A DNA stretch of 64,000 nt from JALZAI01 sp038207565 (GTDB lineage Bacteria; Actinomycetota; Actinomycetes; Mycobacteriales; Jatrophihabitantaceae), in the NCBI GenBank assembly GCA_038207565.1, contig JBBQZQ010000002.1, positions 1 through 64,000 on the forward strand. Reading direction: 5' to 3'. Of this stretch, positions 34,415 to 42,699 are shown piece by piece. Position 1 is the first letter of the stretch; every line of letters starts with the position of its first letter. The notes beneath the pieces were generated by a model. It made no database searches, was not told where the DNA came from, and saw only the letters and a list, made by a program, of their open reading frames with translations. The position numbers were made by a program, and so were the translations under genes.

Positions 34415-35950
34415 ATGATGAGCATCGCAGCTGACAGCCGATCGACCGAGCCCGAAGGCGTCGAACTCAGTGCTGTCGCGCGCGGCGGACTGGCCACTCT
34501 CGCTGGGGCACTGGTCTCCGCGGTCGCGAACTTCGGTCTGGTGTTTGTCGTCGCGCGGTTCGTGTCGACCAGCGACGCCGGTCGTTTCTTCACAGTCACC
34601 TCGCTGTTCCTGATGCTGGAATCCGTGGGCCGACTGGGGGCCGACATCGGCCTCATCTACTTCATCGCTCGATGGCGGGCGCTGCGCTCGGAGGTGCGCA
34701 TCAGGTCGGGGTTGCGCGTTGCATTCGTCCCGGCGGGCGGTCTCGCCATGGTGCTCGCGCTCGTGATGGCCGGCGGTGCGCCGTGGATCGCCCGTCTGAT
34801 CGGCGTCGATCGCGGGTCTTCGGTGGAGCTGATCCGGCTGCTGGCGCTCGTCCTGCCCCTGGCGGTTGCCTACAACATCTGCCTGGGAGCTACGCGGGGG
34901 TTCGGACGGATGCGGCCCACCGTCCTCGTGGAGAAGATGCTGCGGCCGATGGCGCAGCTGATCCTCGTCGCGGCGGTGCTCGCGGTCGATTGGGACACCG
35001 GGCTCGGCTATGCCTGGGCCCTGCCCTACCTCGTCGGCTTCGTGCTTGCCGGGTACCTGCTGCGCACGGCCGTGGTGCGGCATACGGCCCCCGCCGGGCT
35101 CCGCCGGGCGTGGGATGGCGCCGTGGCGAAGGAGTTCTGGTCCTTCACACTGCCGCGCTCGATCGCCAGCGTGGCGCAACTGGCGCTGCAACGCCTCGAC
35201 ATCATCCTGGTGGCATCGATTCGCGGGCCCCGGGAGGCAGCGATCTACACCGCCGCAACGCGCTTCCTCGTCGTCGGGCAGTTCATCAACCAGGCAATCA
35301 CCGCCCCGCTGCAGCCGCGGCTGAGCGCGGCGCTGTCCACCGGAGCGACGAGGAGCGCCCATGACCTGTACCGGGCGTCCACGACCTGGCTGGTCCTCGC
35401 CTGCTGGCCACTGTTCGGCGTCGCTGCGGTATTCGCGCCCGTCTACGTTCGCTTTTTCGGTGAGGGGTACCGCAGCGGCGCCATCGTCGTGGTGCTGCTC
35501 TCGATCGCGATGCTTTTCGCCAGCGCCGTGGGCCTCGTCGACACCGTGATCATCATGGCCGGACGTACCGCGTGGAACCTCGCCACGACGATGCTGGCGC
35601 TCGTCGTCAATGTCGGCGTCGACCTGGCGCTGATTCCTCATTACGGGCTGGTGGGCGCGGCGATCGGATGGTGCTGCTCCATCGTTACGGCCAATATGGT
35701 CCCCTTGATCATCGTGTGGCGACGGTTGAACATGCATCCGTTCGGCCGCAGCACGTTTACTGCTTATGGGTTGTGTTTCGTGTCCTATGTCCTGATCCCG
35801 TCAATCGCCTACTTCGGCGCGGGAGAAAGCCAGGTCGGCGCTCTCGTCGGGGTGGTGCTCGGCACTGCCCTCTATTACCTGGGCCTGCGACGCTGGGCAG
35901 CGCTGTTCAACCTCACCGGTCTGCTGCATCGCAGGGTGCCGGCGGTATGA
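34415..35950 (+). CDS. Polysaccharide flippase (Wzx/MOP superfamily)
   Basis: A 511-residue protein with about fourteen hydrophobic segments and little else, typical of MOP-family exporters that turn undecaprenyl-linked repeat units across the membrane. The N-terminus (VARGGLATLAGALVSAVANF) and the LPRSIASVAQLALQRLDIIL segment are characteristic of the polysaccharide branch. The start is the ATG at 34415 or the next codon. It is the first of four genes joined by start/stop overlaps through 38842. Confidence 0.9.
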   Translation: MMSIAADSRSTEPEGVELSAVARGGLATLAGALVSAVANFGLVFVVARFVSTSDAGRFFTVTSLFLMLESVGRLGADIGLIYFIARWRALRSEVRIRSGLRVAFVPAGGLAMVLALVMAGGAPWIARLIGVDRGSSVELIRLLALVLPLAVAYNICLGATRGFGRMRPTVLVEKMLRPMAQLILVAAVLAVDWDTGLGYAWALPYLVGFVLAGYLLRTAVVRHTAPAGLRRAWDGAVAKEFWSFTLPRSIASVAQLALQRLDIILVASIRGPREAAIYTAATRFLVVGQFINQAITAPLQPRLSAALSTGATRSAHDLYRASTTWLVLACWPLFGVAAVFAPVYVRFFGEGYRSGAIVVVLLSIAMLFASAVGLVDTVIIMAGRTAWNLATTMLALVVNVGVDLALIPHYGLVGAAIGWCCSIVTANMVPLIIVWRRLNMHPFGRSTFTAYGLCFVSYVLIPSIAYFGAGESQVGALVGVVLGTALYYLGLRRWAALFNLTGLLHRRVPAV

Positions 35951-36984
35951 CCAACCTGCGCACACGGGTGATCCGACTTCGCCGCTCGGTCGCAACAGTT
36001 ACCCTGTCGGCGCTGTTCGTGGCAGGCCTGACGTCCTGCACGACATCGGCGCGCGACGACCTGCCGACCCCCCCGGTCGCTACGACACCCTCGGCGGCTC
36101 CGGCCCCGCTGACGGTGAAACAGGGCCCGCCGCTGCCCAAGCACGGTGCCTATCTCGGTGCCTGGGTGAATCCGGCGGTCTTCAGCCAACCCGAGCGGGT
36201 CACCTCGGTGCGCCGCTTCGAGCAGGCGATCGGCAAGCCGCTGGACATCGTGCACCTCTACCGGCGGTGGCGCGAGGACTTCGGCACGGCGAGTGACCTG
36301 GTCTTCGCCCGCGCTCGAAAGTACTTGTTGCTGTCCTGGGCGACGCCTGACTCCCGTCAGATCGTATCCGGGGCTCTTGACTCTGGTATCCGGCGCGCCG
36401 CTCGTCAGATCGCACACCTGCCGACCCAGGTGTTTCTCGAACCGCGGTGGGAGATGGATCGTCCCAACCTGCGCGATCTCGTGCACGATCCGAGCGATTA
36501 CGTCGCGGCCTGGAACCACATTCGTGCCGTGTTCGCTGCCGAGCATGTGTGGAACGTGGCGTGGACCTGGTGTCCTACTGCAGGTGGTTTCGACAACGGC
36601 ACCGCGCCCGCGTACTACCCAGGTGACGACAAGGTCGATTGGGTGTGCGCGGATGTGTACCCGAAGACGCCGTGGAAGCTCGGCAGTTACGAGTCGTTCC
36701 CGCATCTCGCCAAGTCGTTCATGACCTGGGCGTCCGCACACCCCAAACCGATCATCATCGGCGAGTTCGCGGTCGACGAGGTGTACGGGTCGCGGCGCGC
36801 GCAGTGGATCCGAGAGGCGGGCGCCTACCTCCGGGGGCATCCGCAGATCAAGGCGATCGCGTGGTTCGAGCAGTCGCGCAATATCGATCCCGTCTATCAT
36901 CGTTGGGCAGTCGAGAACGACCCGCCGGCGCTGCAAGCCTTCAGGTCGCTGGTGCGCGCCGACTACTTCGGGAGAGGTGGGTGA
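35947..36984 (+). CDS. Glycoside hydrolase family 26-like lipoprotein
   Basis: A 345-residue secreted protein. The signal peptide ends in lipobox AGLTSC with Cys31 as the lipid anchor. A Pro/Ala linker precedes a TIM-barrel domain resembling GH26 mannanases: GAYLGAWVNP, the acid/base candidate in FLEPRWEMDR (about residue 170), VAWTWCP, VDWVCADVYP and the nucleophile candidate in PIIIGEFAVDE (about 275). It probably trims, releases or remodels the polysaccharide made by this locus. Its ATG overlaps the flippase stop and its stop overlaps the next GTG. Confidence 0.8.
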   Translation: MTNLRTRVIRLRRSVATVTLSALFVAGLTSCTTSARDDLPTPPVATTPSAAPAPLTVKQGPPLPKHGAYLGAWVNPAVFSQPERVTSVRRFEQAIGKPLDIVHLYRRWREDFGTASDLVFARARKYLLLSWATPDSRQIVSGALDSGIRRAARQIAHLPTQVFLEPRWEMDRPNLRDLVHDPSDYVAAWNHIRAVFAAEHVWNVAWTWCPTAGGFDNGTAPAYYPGDDKVDWVCADVYPKTPWKLGSYESFPHLAKSFMTWASAHPKPIIIGEFAVDEVYGSRRAQWIREAGAYLRGHPQIKAIAWFEQSRNIDPVYHRWAVENDPPALQAFRSLVRADYFGRGG

Positions 36985-37931
36985 CCATCGAGGTCTGTTT
37001 CATCGGCGGATTCGGACGCAGCGGCTCTACGCTGCTCGAGCGTGTGCTTGCGGAACTCCCCTCGGTCTGCTCGCTCGGCGAAGTCCGGCACCTCTGGTAC
37101 CGCGGAGTCGCGGACAACGAACTGTGCGGATGTGGTCGGCGATTCCACGACTGCGAGTTCTGGACGGCGGTCGGTGAGCGGGCGTTCGGCGGCTGGGACG
37201 CCGTCGATGTCGGCGCCGTTCGCAGACTCTCGCGGCTGGTGGATCGGATGCGGCACATCCCCGTCGCGCTGGCCACCGGGCGGCTGGGTGCCTACCACGC
37301 CGCCGCCCGCGAGTATGCGGACTACTTCGCCCGCGTGTACCAGGCTGCCGGCGAGGTCAGTGGCGCGTCGGTGGTCGTCGACTCCAGCAAGAACGCCTCG
37401 ACGGCATGTGCCCTGCGTACTCATGACTCGATCGATCTGCGGGTGCTGCACGTGGTGCGCGACAGCCGCGGTGTCGCACACTCGTGGACCAAGCAGATTC
37501 CACGTCCGGAGGCCGACACCTCCTCCGATCGTCCCTACATGGATCGCTATCCACCGTGGACGGCGGCCTTGCTCTGGGACGCCCATAACGCGGCATTCAG
37601 TGCACTGGCACGCAGCGGGACTTCAGTACACCAGGTGTTCTACGAGCGCTTCCTCGACGACCCGGTCGGTTGCACCCGGGCCATCGCACGTTTCCTTGGG
37701 GTCGATGCGAGGGGGGTGACGGACTTCCTTACCCGGGAGACGGTCCGGCTCGGGCAGACACATCAGGCCGCGGGTAATCCCATGCGCTTCCGGCAGGGCG
37801 AACTGGCCTTCACGGCCGACGATGGTTGGCGCACCCAGATGCCGTCCGCGTCGCGAGGCGTGGTGGCCGTGCTGACCTGGCCGCTCATGGCCCGCTACGG
37901 CTATCACCGGTTGTCGAGTGCCCGCCGATGA
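36981..37931 (+). CDS. Sulfotransferase, Cys-rich loop type
   Basis: A 316-residue cytosolic PAPS-dependent sulfotransferase candidate. The 5'-phosphosulfate loop is GGFGRSGSTLLER (about 9-21); the 3'-phosphate site is likely VVDSSKNAS with LRVLHVVRDSRGVAHSW. A CGCGRRFHDC cluster (about 50-59) is a feature I associate with actinobacterial members of the family. GTG at 36981 is fixed by GTGA overlap with the GH26-like gene, and its stop overlaps the GT2 start. The acceptor is inferred to be the locus polysaccharide or its lipid-linked unit. Confidence 0.82.
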   Translation: MTIEVCFIGGFGRSGSTLLERVLAELPSVCSLGEVRHLWYRGVADNELCGCGRRFHDCEFWTAVGERAFGGWDAVDVGAVRRLSRLVDRMRHIPVALATGRLGAYHAAAREYADYFARVYQAAGEVSGASVVVDSSKNASTACALRTHDSIDLRVLHVVRDSRGVAHSWTKQIPRPEADTSSDRPYMDRYPPWTAALLWDAHNAAFSALARSGTSVHQVFYERFLDDPVGCTRAIARFLGVDARGVTDFLTRETVRLGQTHQAAGNPMRFRQGELAFTADDGWRTQMPSASRGVVAVLTWPLMARYGYHRLSSARR

Positions 37932-38842
37932 CGACCGTTCCTCCGTCGGTCGACGTCGTGATCCCTACCCGGGATCGGCCGGAACTGCTCCGCCGTGCTG
38001 TGGAGTCCGTCCTCGCACAGGAGTACGCAGGTGCACTGAGCGTGACGATCGTGTTCGACGGAGAGACGCCTGACCGGACGTTGGCGGGAGCGGGCCGGGT
38101 CCCGGTCCGGGTGTTGGCCAATGATCACGCTGCAGGTCTGGCCGGCACCCGAAACACCGGAATCCTGTCGAGCGGCGCCGAGCTGATCGCCTTCGTCGAT
38201 GACGACGACCGCTGGCATCCGCCGAAGCTGGCCCGCCAGGTTGAGCACCTGATGACGATGCCCGACGCGGTTCTCGCCACGACCGCGATCGAGGTCGATT
38301 ACGACGGCATCAGGTCGGTACGCCTCGCAGATCGTGACCGGGTGCTGCACGCCGAACTGCTCACCTCGCGCCTGGCGATGCTGCACTCGTCGACCTTTCT
38401 CATCCGGCGGGAGGAGTTGCTCGGCCGGCTCGGCCTGGTCGACGAGTCGGCTCCCTCGGGGCAGAACGAGGATTGGGATCTCCTGCTTCGCGCCAGTGCG
38501 ATCGCTCCGATCGCCCATCTCGACGAGCCGCTCGCCGTCATTCAGTGGGGTCGTACCTCCAAGTTCTCTGCAGCCTGGCGCTCACGCATCGCGGGTGCGG
38601 AATGGATCGTCGAGCGGCACCCCGACATTCGTGACGACAAGGTCGGCTATGCCCGGGTGCTCGGGCAGATTGCCTTCGGCCACGCCTCGCTCGGCGAACG
38701 ACGTCAGGCGCTTCGCGCGGCCGTTGCTTGCGCGAAGACGAATTGGCGCGAGCCGCGCGCCTACATCGCGGCCGCAGTTGCGGCGGGCGTGCCTGGTGAG
38801 TTCGTCCAGTCGAAGCTGCACGATCGCGGCCACGGAATCTGA
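37928..38842 (+). CDS. Glycosyltransferase family 2
   Basis: A 304-residue GT-A transferase. VDVVIPTRDRPELLRRAVES opens the nucleotide-sugar domain, GLAGTRNTG follows, and the metal-binding motif is FVDDDDRWHP (about 95). The GQNEDWDLLLRA segment holds the ED acid motif. There are no membrane segments. It is the last gene of the overlapping plus-strand chain and meets the minus-strand chain tail to tail 13 bp on. It likely adds one sugar to the repeat unit. Confidence 0.9.
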   Translation: MTTVPPSVDVVIPTRDRPELLRRAVESVLAQEYAGALSVTIVFDGETPDRTLAGAGRVPVRVLANDHAAGLAGTRNTGILSSGAELIAFVDDDDRWHPPKLARQVEHLMTMPDAVLATTAIEVDYDGIRSVRLADRDRVLHAELLTSRLAMLHSSTFLIRREELLGRLGLVDESAPSGQNEDWDLLLRASAIAPIAHLDEPLAVIQWGRTSKFSAAWRSRIAGAEWIVERHPDIRDDKVGYARVLGQIAFGHASLGERRQALRAAVACAKTNWREPRAYIAAAVAAGVPGEFVQSKLHDRGHGI

Positions 38843-38855
38843 GCGCCGTCAGCTC

Positions 38856-39722
38856 TCATCGCCGCCACGACGGCGTGCATCCCCACCAGGCGGCCAGCGC
38901 CTCGTCGTCAGCGCGAAACCGTTCGGTGAGCGACGCGCGCAGGGATTGCGACATGGGGGATCTGCGGCGGGCATTGTGCCGCTCGAAAACCGGGATGTGT
39001 TCGGTGGACAGATGCAGGAAGCCGGCCACCCCCCGCCACGCCGTTTCGGGGTCGCTGAAGAAATCGTCGGCGTCGACGACGTGGACCCGATCACGCCCGA
39101 TTGCATCGACCATGCGTTGGAGCTGCCGCAGATAGCGTCCGCGGTGCAGGTATCCGTGGTGCTGATGACTGTGACTGTTGTACGTGACGTCAGCGGCGAC
39201 GCGTTCCTCCTCGCCGGCCAGTCGTTCGTCCTCCAGTTCCAGGGCGCGCTCGAACGGCTCGGTCTCGAAACCGCGTGCGAGTTCGTGCGCGTGCGCGGAG
39301 TACGCGCGCTCGACCGGGTCGCGCAGCAACACTACGATTTTGACGCCGGGCAGGTCACGCGCGATGCGCCCCGCCGCCAACGGGTGAAAGAGGTAGTACG
39401 GGCTGGATTCGAAGGTGATCGGGGGGACCCCGGTGCGCCGCTGCCTCCGGTGTGCCGTGGCACGCAGCGGAAAGTGCGACTGATACCAGCCCCGGCCGTT
39501 CAGATAGCCGGTGTCGAAGTAGTGGACGCCCTTGTGCAGCACTGCCTTGAGCACCTGCGGGTGCTGGCTCAACGTGCGATACATCGTCGTCGTGCCGCAT
39601 CGTTGCGCGCCGCAGATCAGGAACTGCGGAGACATTCGGGCGCCTGCAGTCACCCGGCCGAAGCGGAGCATCGCCTCCTGTCCTGCATGCTGCACCGGCG
39701 CGGGTAATGCCTTCGCTCTCAC
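38856..39722 (-). CDS. Sulfotransferase, heparan-type domain
   Basis: A 288-residue P-loop sulfotransferase of the Sulfotransfer_1 type seen in heparan/nodulation enzymes. The PAPS loop is FLICGAQRCGTTTMYRTL (about 34-51); ITFESSPYYLFHP, VVLLRDPVERAYSAHAHE and LEDERLAGEE follow, and the C-terminal FERHNARRRSPMS is typical. The GTG at 39722 overlaps the stop of the APH-like gene (GTGA). It ends the minus-strand chain of chain-length protein, polymerase, kinase-like protein and this enzyme. Polysaccharide O-sulfation is the inferred role. Confidence 0.87.
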   Translation of the reverse strand: MRAKALPAPVQHAGQEAMLRFGRVTAGARMSPQFLICGAQRCGTTTMYRTLSQHPQVLKAVLHKGVHYFDTGYLNGRGWYQSHFPLRATAHRRQRRTGVPPITFESSPYYLFHPLAAGRIARDLPGVKIVVLLRDPVERAYSAHAHELARGFETEPFERALELEDERLAGEEERVAADVTYNSHSHQHHGYLHRGRYLRQLQRMVDAIGRDRVHVVDADDFFSDPETAWRGVAGFLHLSTEHIPVFERHNARRRSPMSQSLRASLTERFRADDEALAAWWGCTPSWRR

Positions 39723-40996
39723 GTTCCGGATCCTCCGATCGTGCGCTCGTCCAGGATCGTTCGCAGCGCCGGGATGATCCATGCACCGACATCGCCGCCG
39801 CGCCCGCCCGCTGAGCGCTGATCGTCCGCGACGTAGCGAAGCGCGATCGCGAGCAGGTACAGCGCGGCTGTCATCGTGGCTGCTGCCGACGCGGTATCCC
39901 CGTCGCCAAGATTCCAGCGCGCCAGCGTCATCGGCGCCTCGTCCAGACAGGCCGTGGCAATGTCCACCAGCTTGGCTTCGCGGTTCCCCAGGCGGTCCTG
40001 CATGCGATAGTGCAGCGCGTCGAAGCCGGTCGGCACGCCGGAATCGGATCGCTCCCAGTCCCACAGCGCGATCGTGTCGCCGAGTTGCCGGCAGTTCCAC
40101 GACGTCCAATCGCCGTGCCAAGTGCCCGTGCGCAACGCCTGGGCCACCGGCTCGTGCGCGAGCCGGTCGGCAAGCTCACGCAGCACAGCCAGCGTCTTCT
40201 GGTCCTGCGGATCTGTCGGTGTGGCGATGTTGTCGGCGCGGTCGCGCAGTAGTTGCGCGAAATTCGGTGCCGGGGCAGCGCCGACGTCCGGACCGCCTGC
40301 AGCGGCGACTTCCTGCATGGCGGCTTCCAGGACGTCCGGACGCGGCATCCTGCCCAGCCAGGACGGCACGGGCGACAGGACCAGCACCTCGACGCCGTCC
40401 CAGTTCTCGGCATACAGCACCTCGGGGACCGATACCGTCCGCAGGTCGGCTTTGGCCATCCTCGCCAGGGCTGCCGCCTCGCGACGCACCAGGGCGCAGG
40501 TGAGCGGATTGATCCCCACCTTGACGAACGCCACGGTCCTACCTTCGTGGTCGAGCAGGTGCAGGACGGGTTTGCGGTTGGCTCGCGGCGGGGTGAGCCC
40601 CACGCTCGCCACAACCCGCCGATCCAGGACGTCCCCCAAGCGCTTCACGAAGGGCGACTGCGCGGACGTGCCGAGGTCTCGGCCCCCGCGAAACAGCCAT
40701 GGACCCAGCCCGGAGCGCAACGCCCAGTAGAGGGCACGCCGCTGTGCCCGCTCCGTGGCGCTCAATGCCGAGCCGTGACGGAGCACTGCGGCTGCCGACG
40801 CCTTTGACGGCGATGCCGGAACCAGGATCCGGGGTCGATGCATGCCCGGGACGACCAGCATCGCTCGCCGGCCGCTCGCCGCTGCGCCGCCGGGCCACAG
40901 CAGCGGTGCGAGCTCGCGCAATCCCTGCAGTCGTGCCTGGGCGTCTACCGTCGGCATGCTGGTTCGCTTGATTCGCTGACCAAGTGCGGTGCTCAT
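39719..40996 (-). CDS. Aminoglycoside-phosphotransferase-fold kinase-like protein
   Basis: A 425-residue soluble protein of unknown substrate. The C-terminal half has the APH/choline-kinase pattern: HGDWTSWN (catalytic Asp and Asn, about residue 294) and ALWDWE (metal-binding Asp, about 310), with VAFVKVGIN as a possible ATP-lysine strand (about 150). The N-terminal 110 residues look unrelated and contain MHRPRILVPAS. It is translationally coupled to the polymerase upstream and to a sulfotransferase downstream, so it may phosphorylate a sugar or lipid-linked intermediate. I cannot name a characterised homologue. Confidence 0.65.
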   Translation of the reverse strand: MSTALGQRIKRTSMPTVDAQARLQGLRELAPLLWPGGAAASGRRAMLVVPGMHRPRILVPASPSKASAAAVLRHGSALSATERAQRRALYWALRSGLGPWLFRGGRDLGTSAQSPFVKRLGDVLDRRVVASVGLTPPRANRKPVLHLLDHEGRTVAFVKVGINPLTCALVRREAAALARMAKADLRTVSVPEVLYAENWDGVEVLVLSPVPSWLGRMPRPDVLEAAMQEVAAAGGPDVGAAPAPNFAQLLRDRADNIATPTDPQDQKTLAVLRELADRLAHEPVAQALRTGTWHGDWTSWNCRQLGDTIALWDWERSDSGVPTGFDALHYRMQDRLGNREAKLVDIATACLDEAPMTLARWNLGDGDTASAAATMTAALYLLAIALRYVADDQRSAGGRGGDVGAWIIPALRTILDERTIGGSGT

Positions 40997-42699
40997 GCCG
41001 GTGCGGCCGGCATTACCGGCGCGCGTGGACGAGCCAGGCGACGCACGGCCAGGCGAACGCCGGATTCGTCATCGGAGCGCCATAGCAGCCCGACGGAGAT
41101 CATGGTGATGGTGAGCGGTGCCGGCACCGAGACGTAGAACAGCATGTAGACGAAGGTGAGGGCGACGACGAGGACGCCCGATTGGCCCACCGGGCTTCGG
41201 TCGCGCCGGTATGTCCACACGGCCGCGGCAAAGAAGCCGAAGAACAGGCCCGCCCCGACAAAGCCCTGATAGAACAGCACGGACCACAACTGGCCGGTGC
41301 TGCCGATGGTGAAGTCCCCGCACTGTCGGCAATCGGGGGACTTGCCGACCGTGATCGACTGGGCGCTGCCGTCGGTCTTGCGCGTGCCACCCCAGCCGAT
41401 CAGCGGCGACTGCTCGGCTCCGTGGATCGACTGGTACATCAGGTAGCTGCGGATCGAGTTGCTCTGGGGGTGGTCCAGGCGCGCGTTCAGCGTCGAGTGG
41501 AGTGGGCTCACGAGGAAGATGAGACCACCGAGCGAGACGGCGATCAGCACCGACAGCAATGCGGCGACCCGGCCGTGCAGGAAGAGCCGCACTGCTACCC
41601 AGAGGACGCTGATTGCGATCCCCAGCCAGAGGCCCCGATTGAGCGAGTAGATGACCGGAATCGTCGCCAGCGCCACGCACACTCCGCAGACGACCTTGCG
41701 CAGCGGCGAGGTGTTGATTCCCCACGCGCAGATGAACCAGATCAGCAGCAGCGAAAGGCTGTTCGCCCAGAAGTTGGTGTAGGCGAACGGTGCCGCTGCC
41801 CGCCCGCCCTCCGTACCGAGCACCGACTGCAACTGGGCCGCCGCGGGGTGGATGAGCGCGGAGATGTAGGGATCGGCGCGTAGCGAGCTAGCGATGCCGC
41901 GGTTGAACAATCCCTGCGTGAGCAGCCGGACGAGGAGTTCGACCGGCGAGGTGAAGGCGAGGTGGGACAGGAAGGTACCGAGAAAGCCTCCGGCGACTGT
42001 CGTGAGGAAGAGCGCGCCCAGCCAGCGGGCCGCCCGCAGCACCGGCAGCTCATTCGCGTTCAGGTTGCCGACGAACAGCATCGTCACCGTCGCACCTGCG
42101 TAGTTCGACAGGAGCACGACGGTGGAGACCATGCGCCCCACCAGAGAGCCTGCGTGCGTGGTCGCCGGGTTCTTGGCGTACATCAGCAGACTCAGCAGAG
42201 CCCAGAGCAGGAAGAGTGCCCAGAGGATCCAGCCACGTGGGAAGCGCAGCGACCCGCGTCGTCGGACGAGGGTCACTGCCATCGGAATCGCGAGCAGGAT
42301 GAACATGAAGCTGCCGAGCCCCATCGCCCACCACAGGGGGAACGGCACCAGCAGGGCCCACAGCGGCCAGGCGACCGCCAACCCGAGCCGGCCGTCAGCG
42401 TGGCGGCGTACGACGTAGGCGAACCAGCCCGTCGTCTTGATATTCGACGAGTCGCCGGCGTCGGTGCCCGCAGGCGGTGCGGCGGTCGCGGTGTCGCTGT
42501 CTGCTAGGTCATGGCGCTGCCGCGGTACTGCTTCTCTGCGCGGTGCCGCGGCTGGCACGCGCCGCGCCGTACTGGAGCGCGGGTCGTACGGGCCTGACGA
42601 TCCGGCGCTCGGACCCGTGCCCACGAGCCGTCGCGGCGCAGCCATCCCGGCGCGGATTGGTTCGGGCGCTTCGACGACCGTTGGGGTCGCCCGGGTCAT
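40993..42699 (-). CDS. O-antigen polymerase/ligase-like membrane protein (Wzy candidate)
   Basis: A 568-residue protein with a disordered cytosolic N-terminus (about 100 residues, rich in Pro, Arg and Ser) and eleven to twelve hydrophobic segments. The large periplasmic-side loop before the final segments (about 410-480) includes IRSYLMYQSIHG and LIGWGGTRKTDGS, the pattern of the Wzy/WaaL (O-antigen ligase) family. It likely polymerises lipid-linked repeats. Start and stop overlap both neighbours by ATGA, so it is coupled to the Wzz-like and APH-like genes. Confidence 0.85.
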   Translation of the reverse strand: MTRATPTVVEAPEPIRAGMAAPRRLVGTGPSAGSSGPYDPRSSTARRVPAAAPRREAVPRQRHDLADSDTATAAPPAGTDAGDSSNIKTTGWFAYVVRRHADGRLGLAVAWPLWALLVPFPLWWAMGLGSFMFILLAIPMAVTLVRRRGSLRFPRGWILWALFLLWALLSLLMYAKNPATTHAGSLVGRMVSTVVLLSNYAGATVTMLFVGNLNANELPVLRAARWLGALFLTTVAGGFLGTFLSHLAFTSPVELLVRLLTQGLFNRGIASSLRADPYISALIHPAAAQLQSVLGTEGGRAAAPFAYTNFWANSLSLLLIWFICAWGINTSPLRKVVCGVCVALATIPVIYSLNRGLWLGIAISVLWVAVRLFLHGRVAALLSVLIAVSLGGLIFLVSPLHSTLNARLDHPQSNSIRSYLMYQSIHGAEQSPLIGWGGTRKTDGSAQSITVGKSPDCRQCGDFTIGSTGQLWSVLFYQGFVGAGLFFGFFAAAVWTYRRDRSPVGQSGVLVVALTFVYMLFYVSVPAPLTITMISVGLLWRSDDESGVRLAVRRLARPRAPVMPAAPA

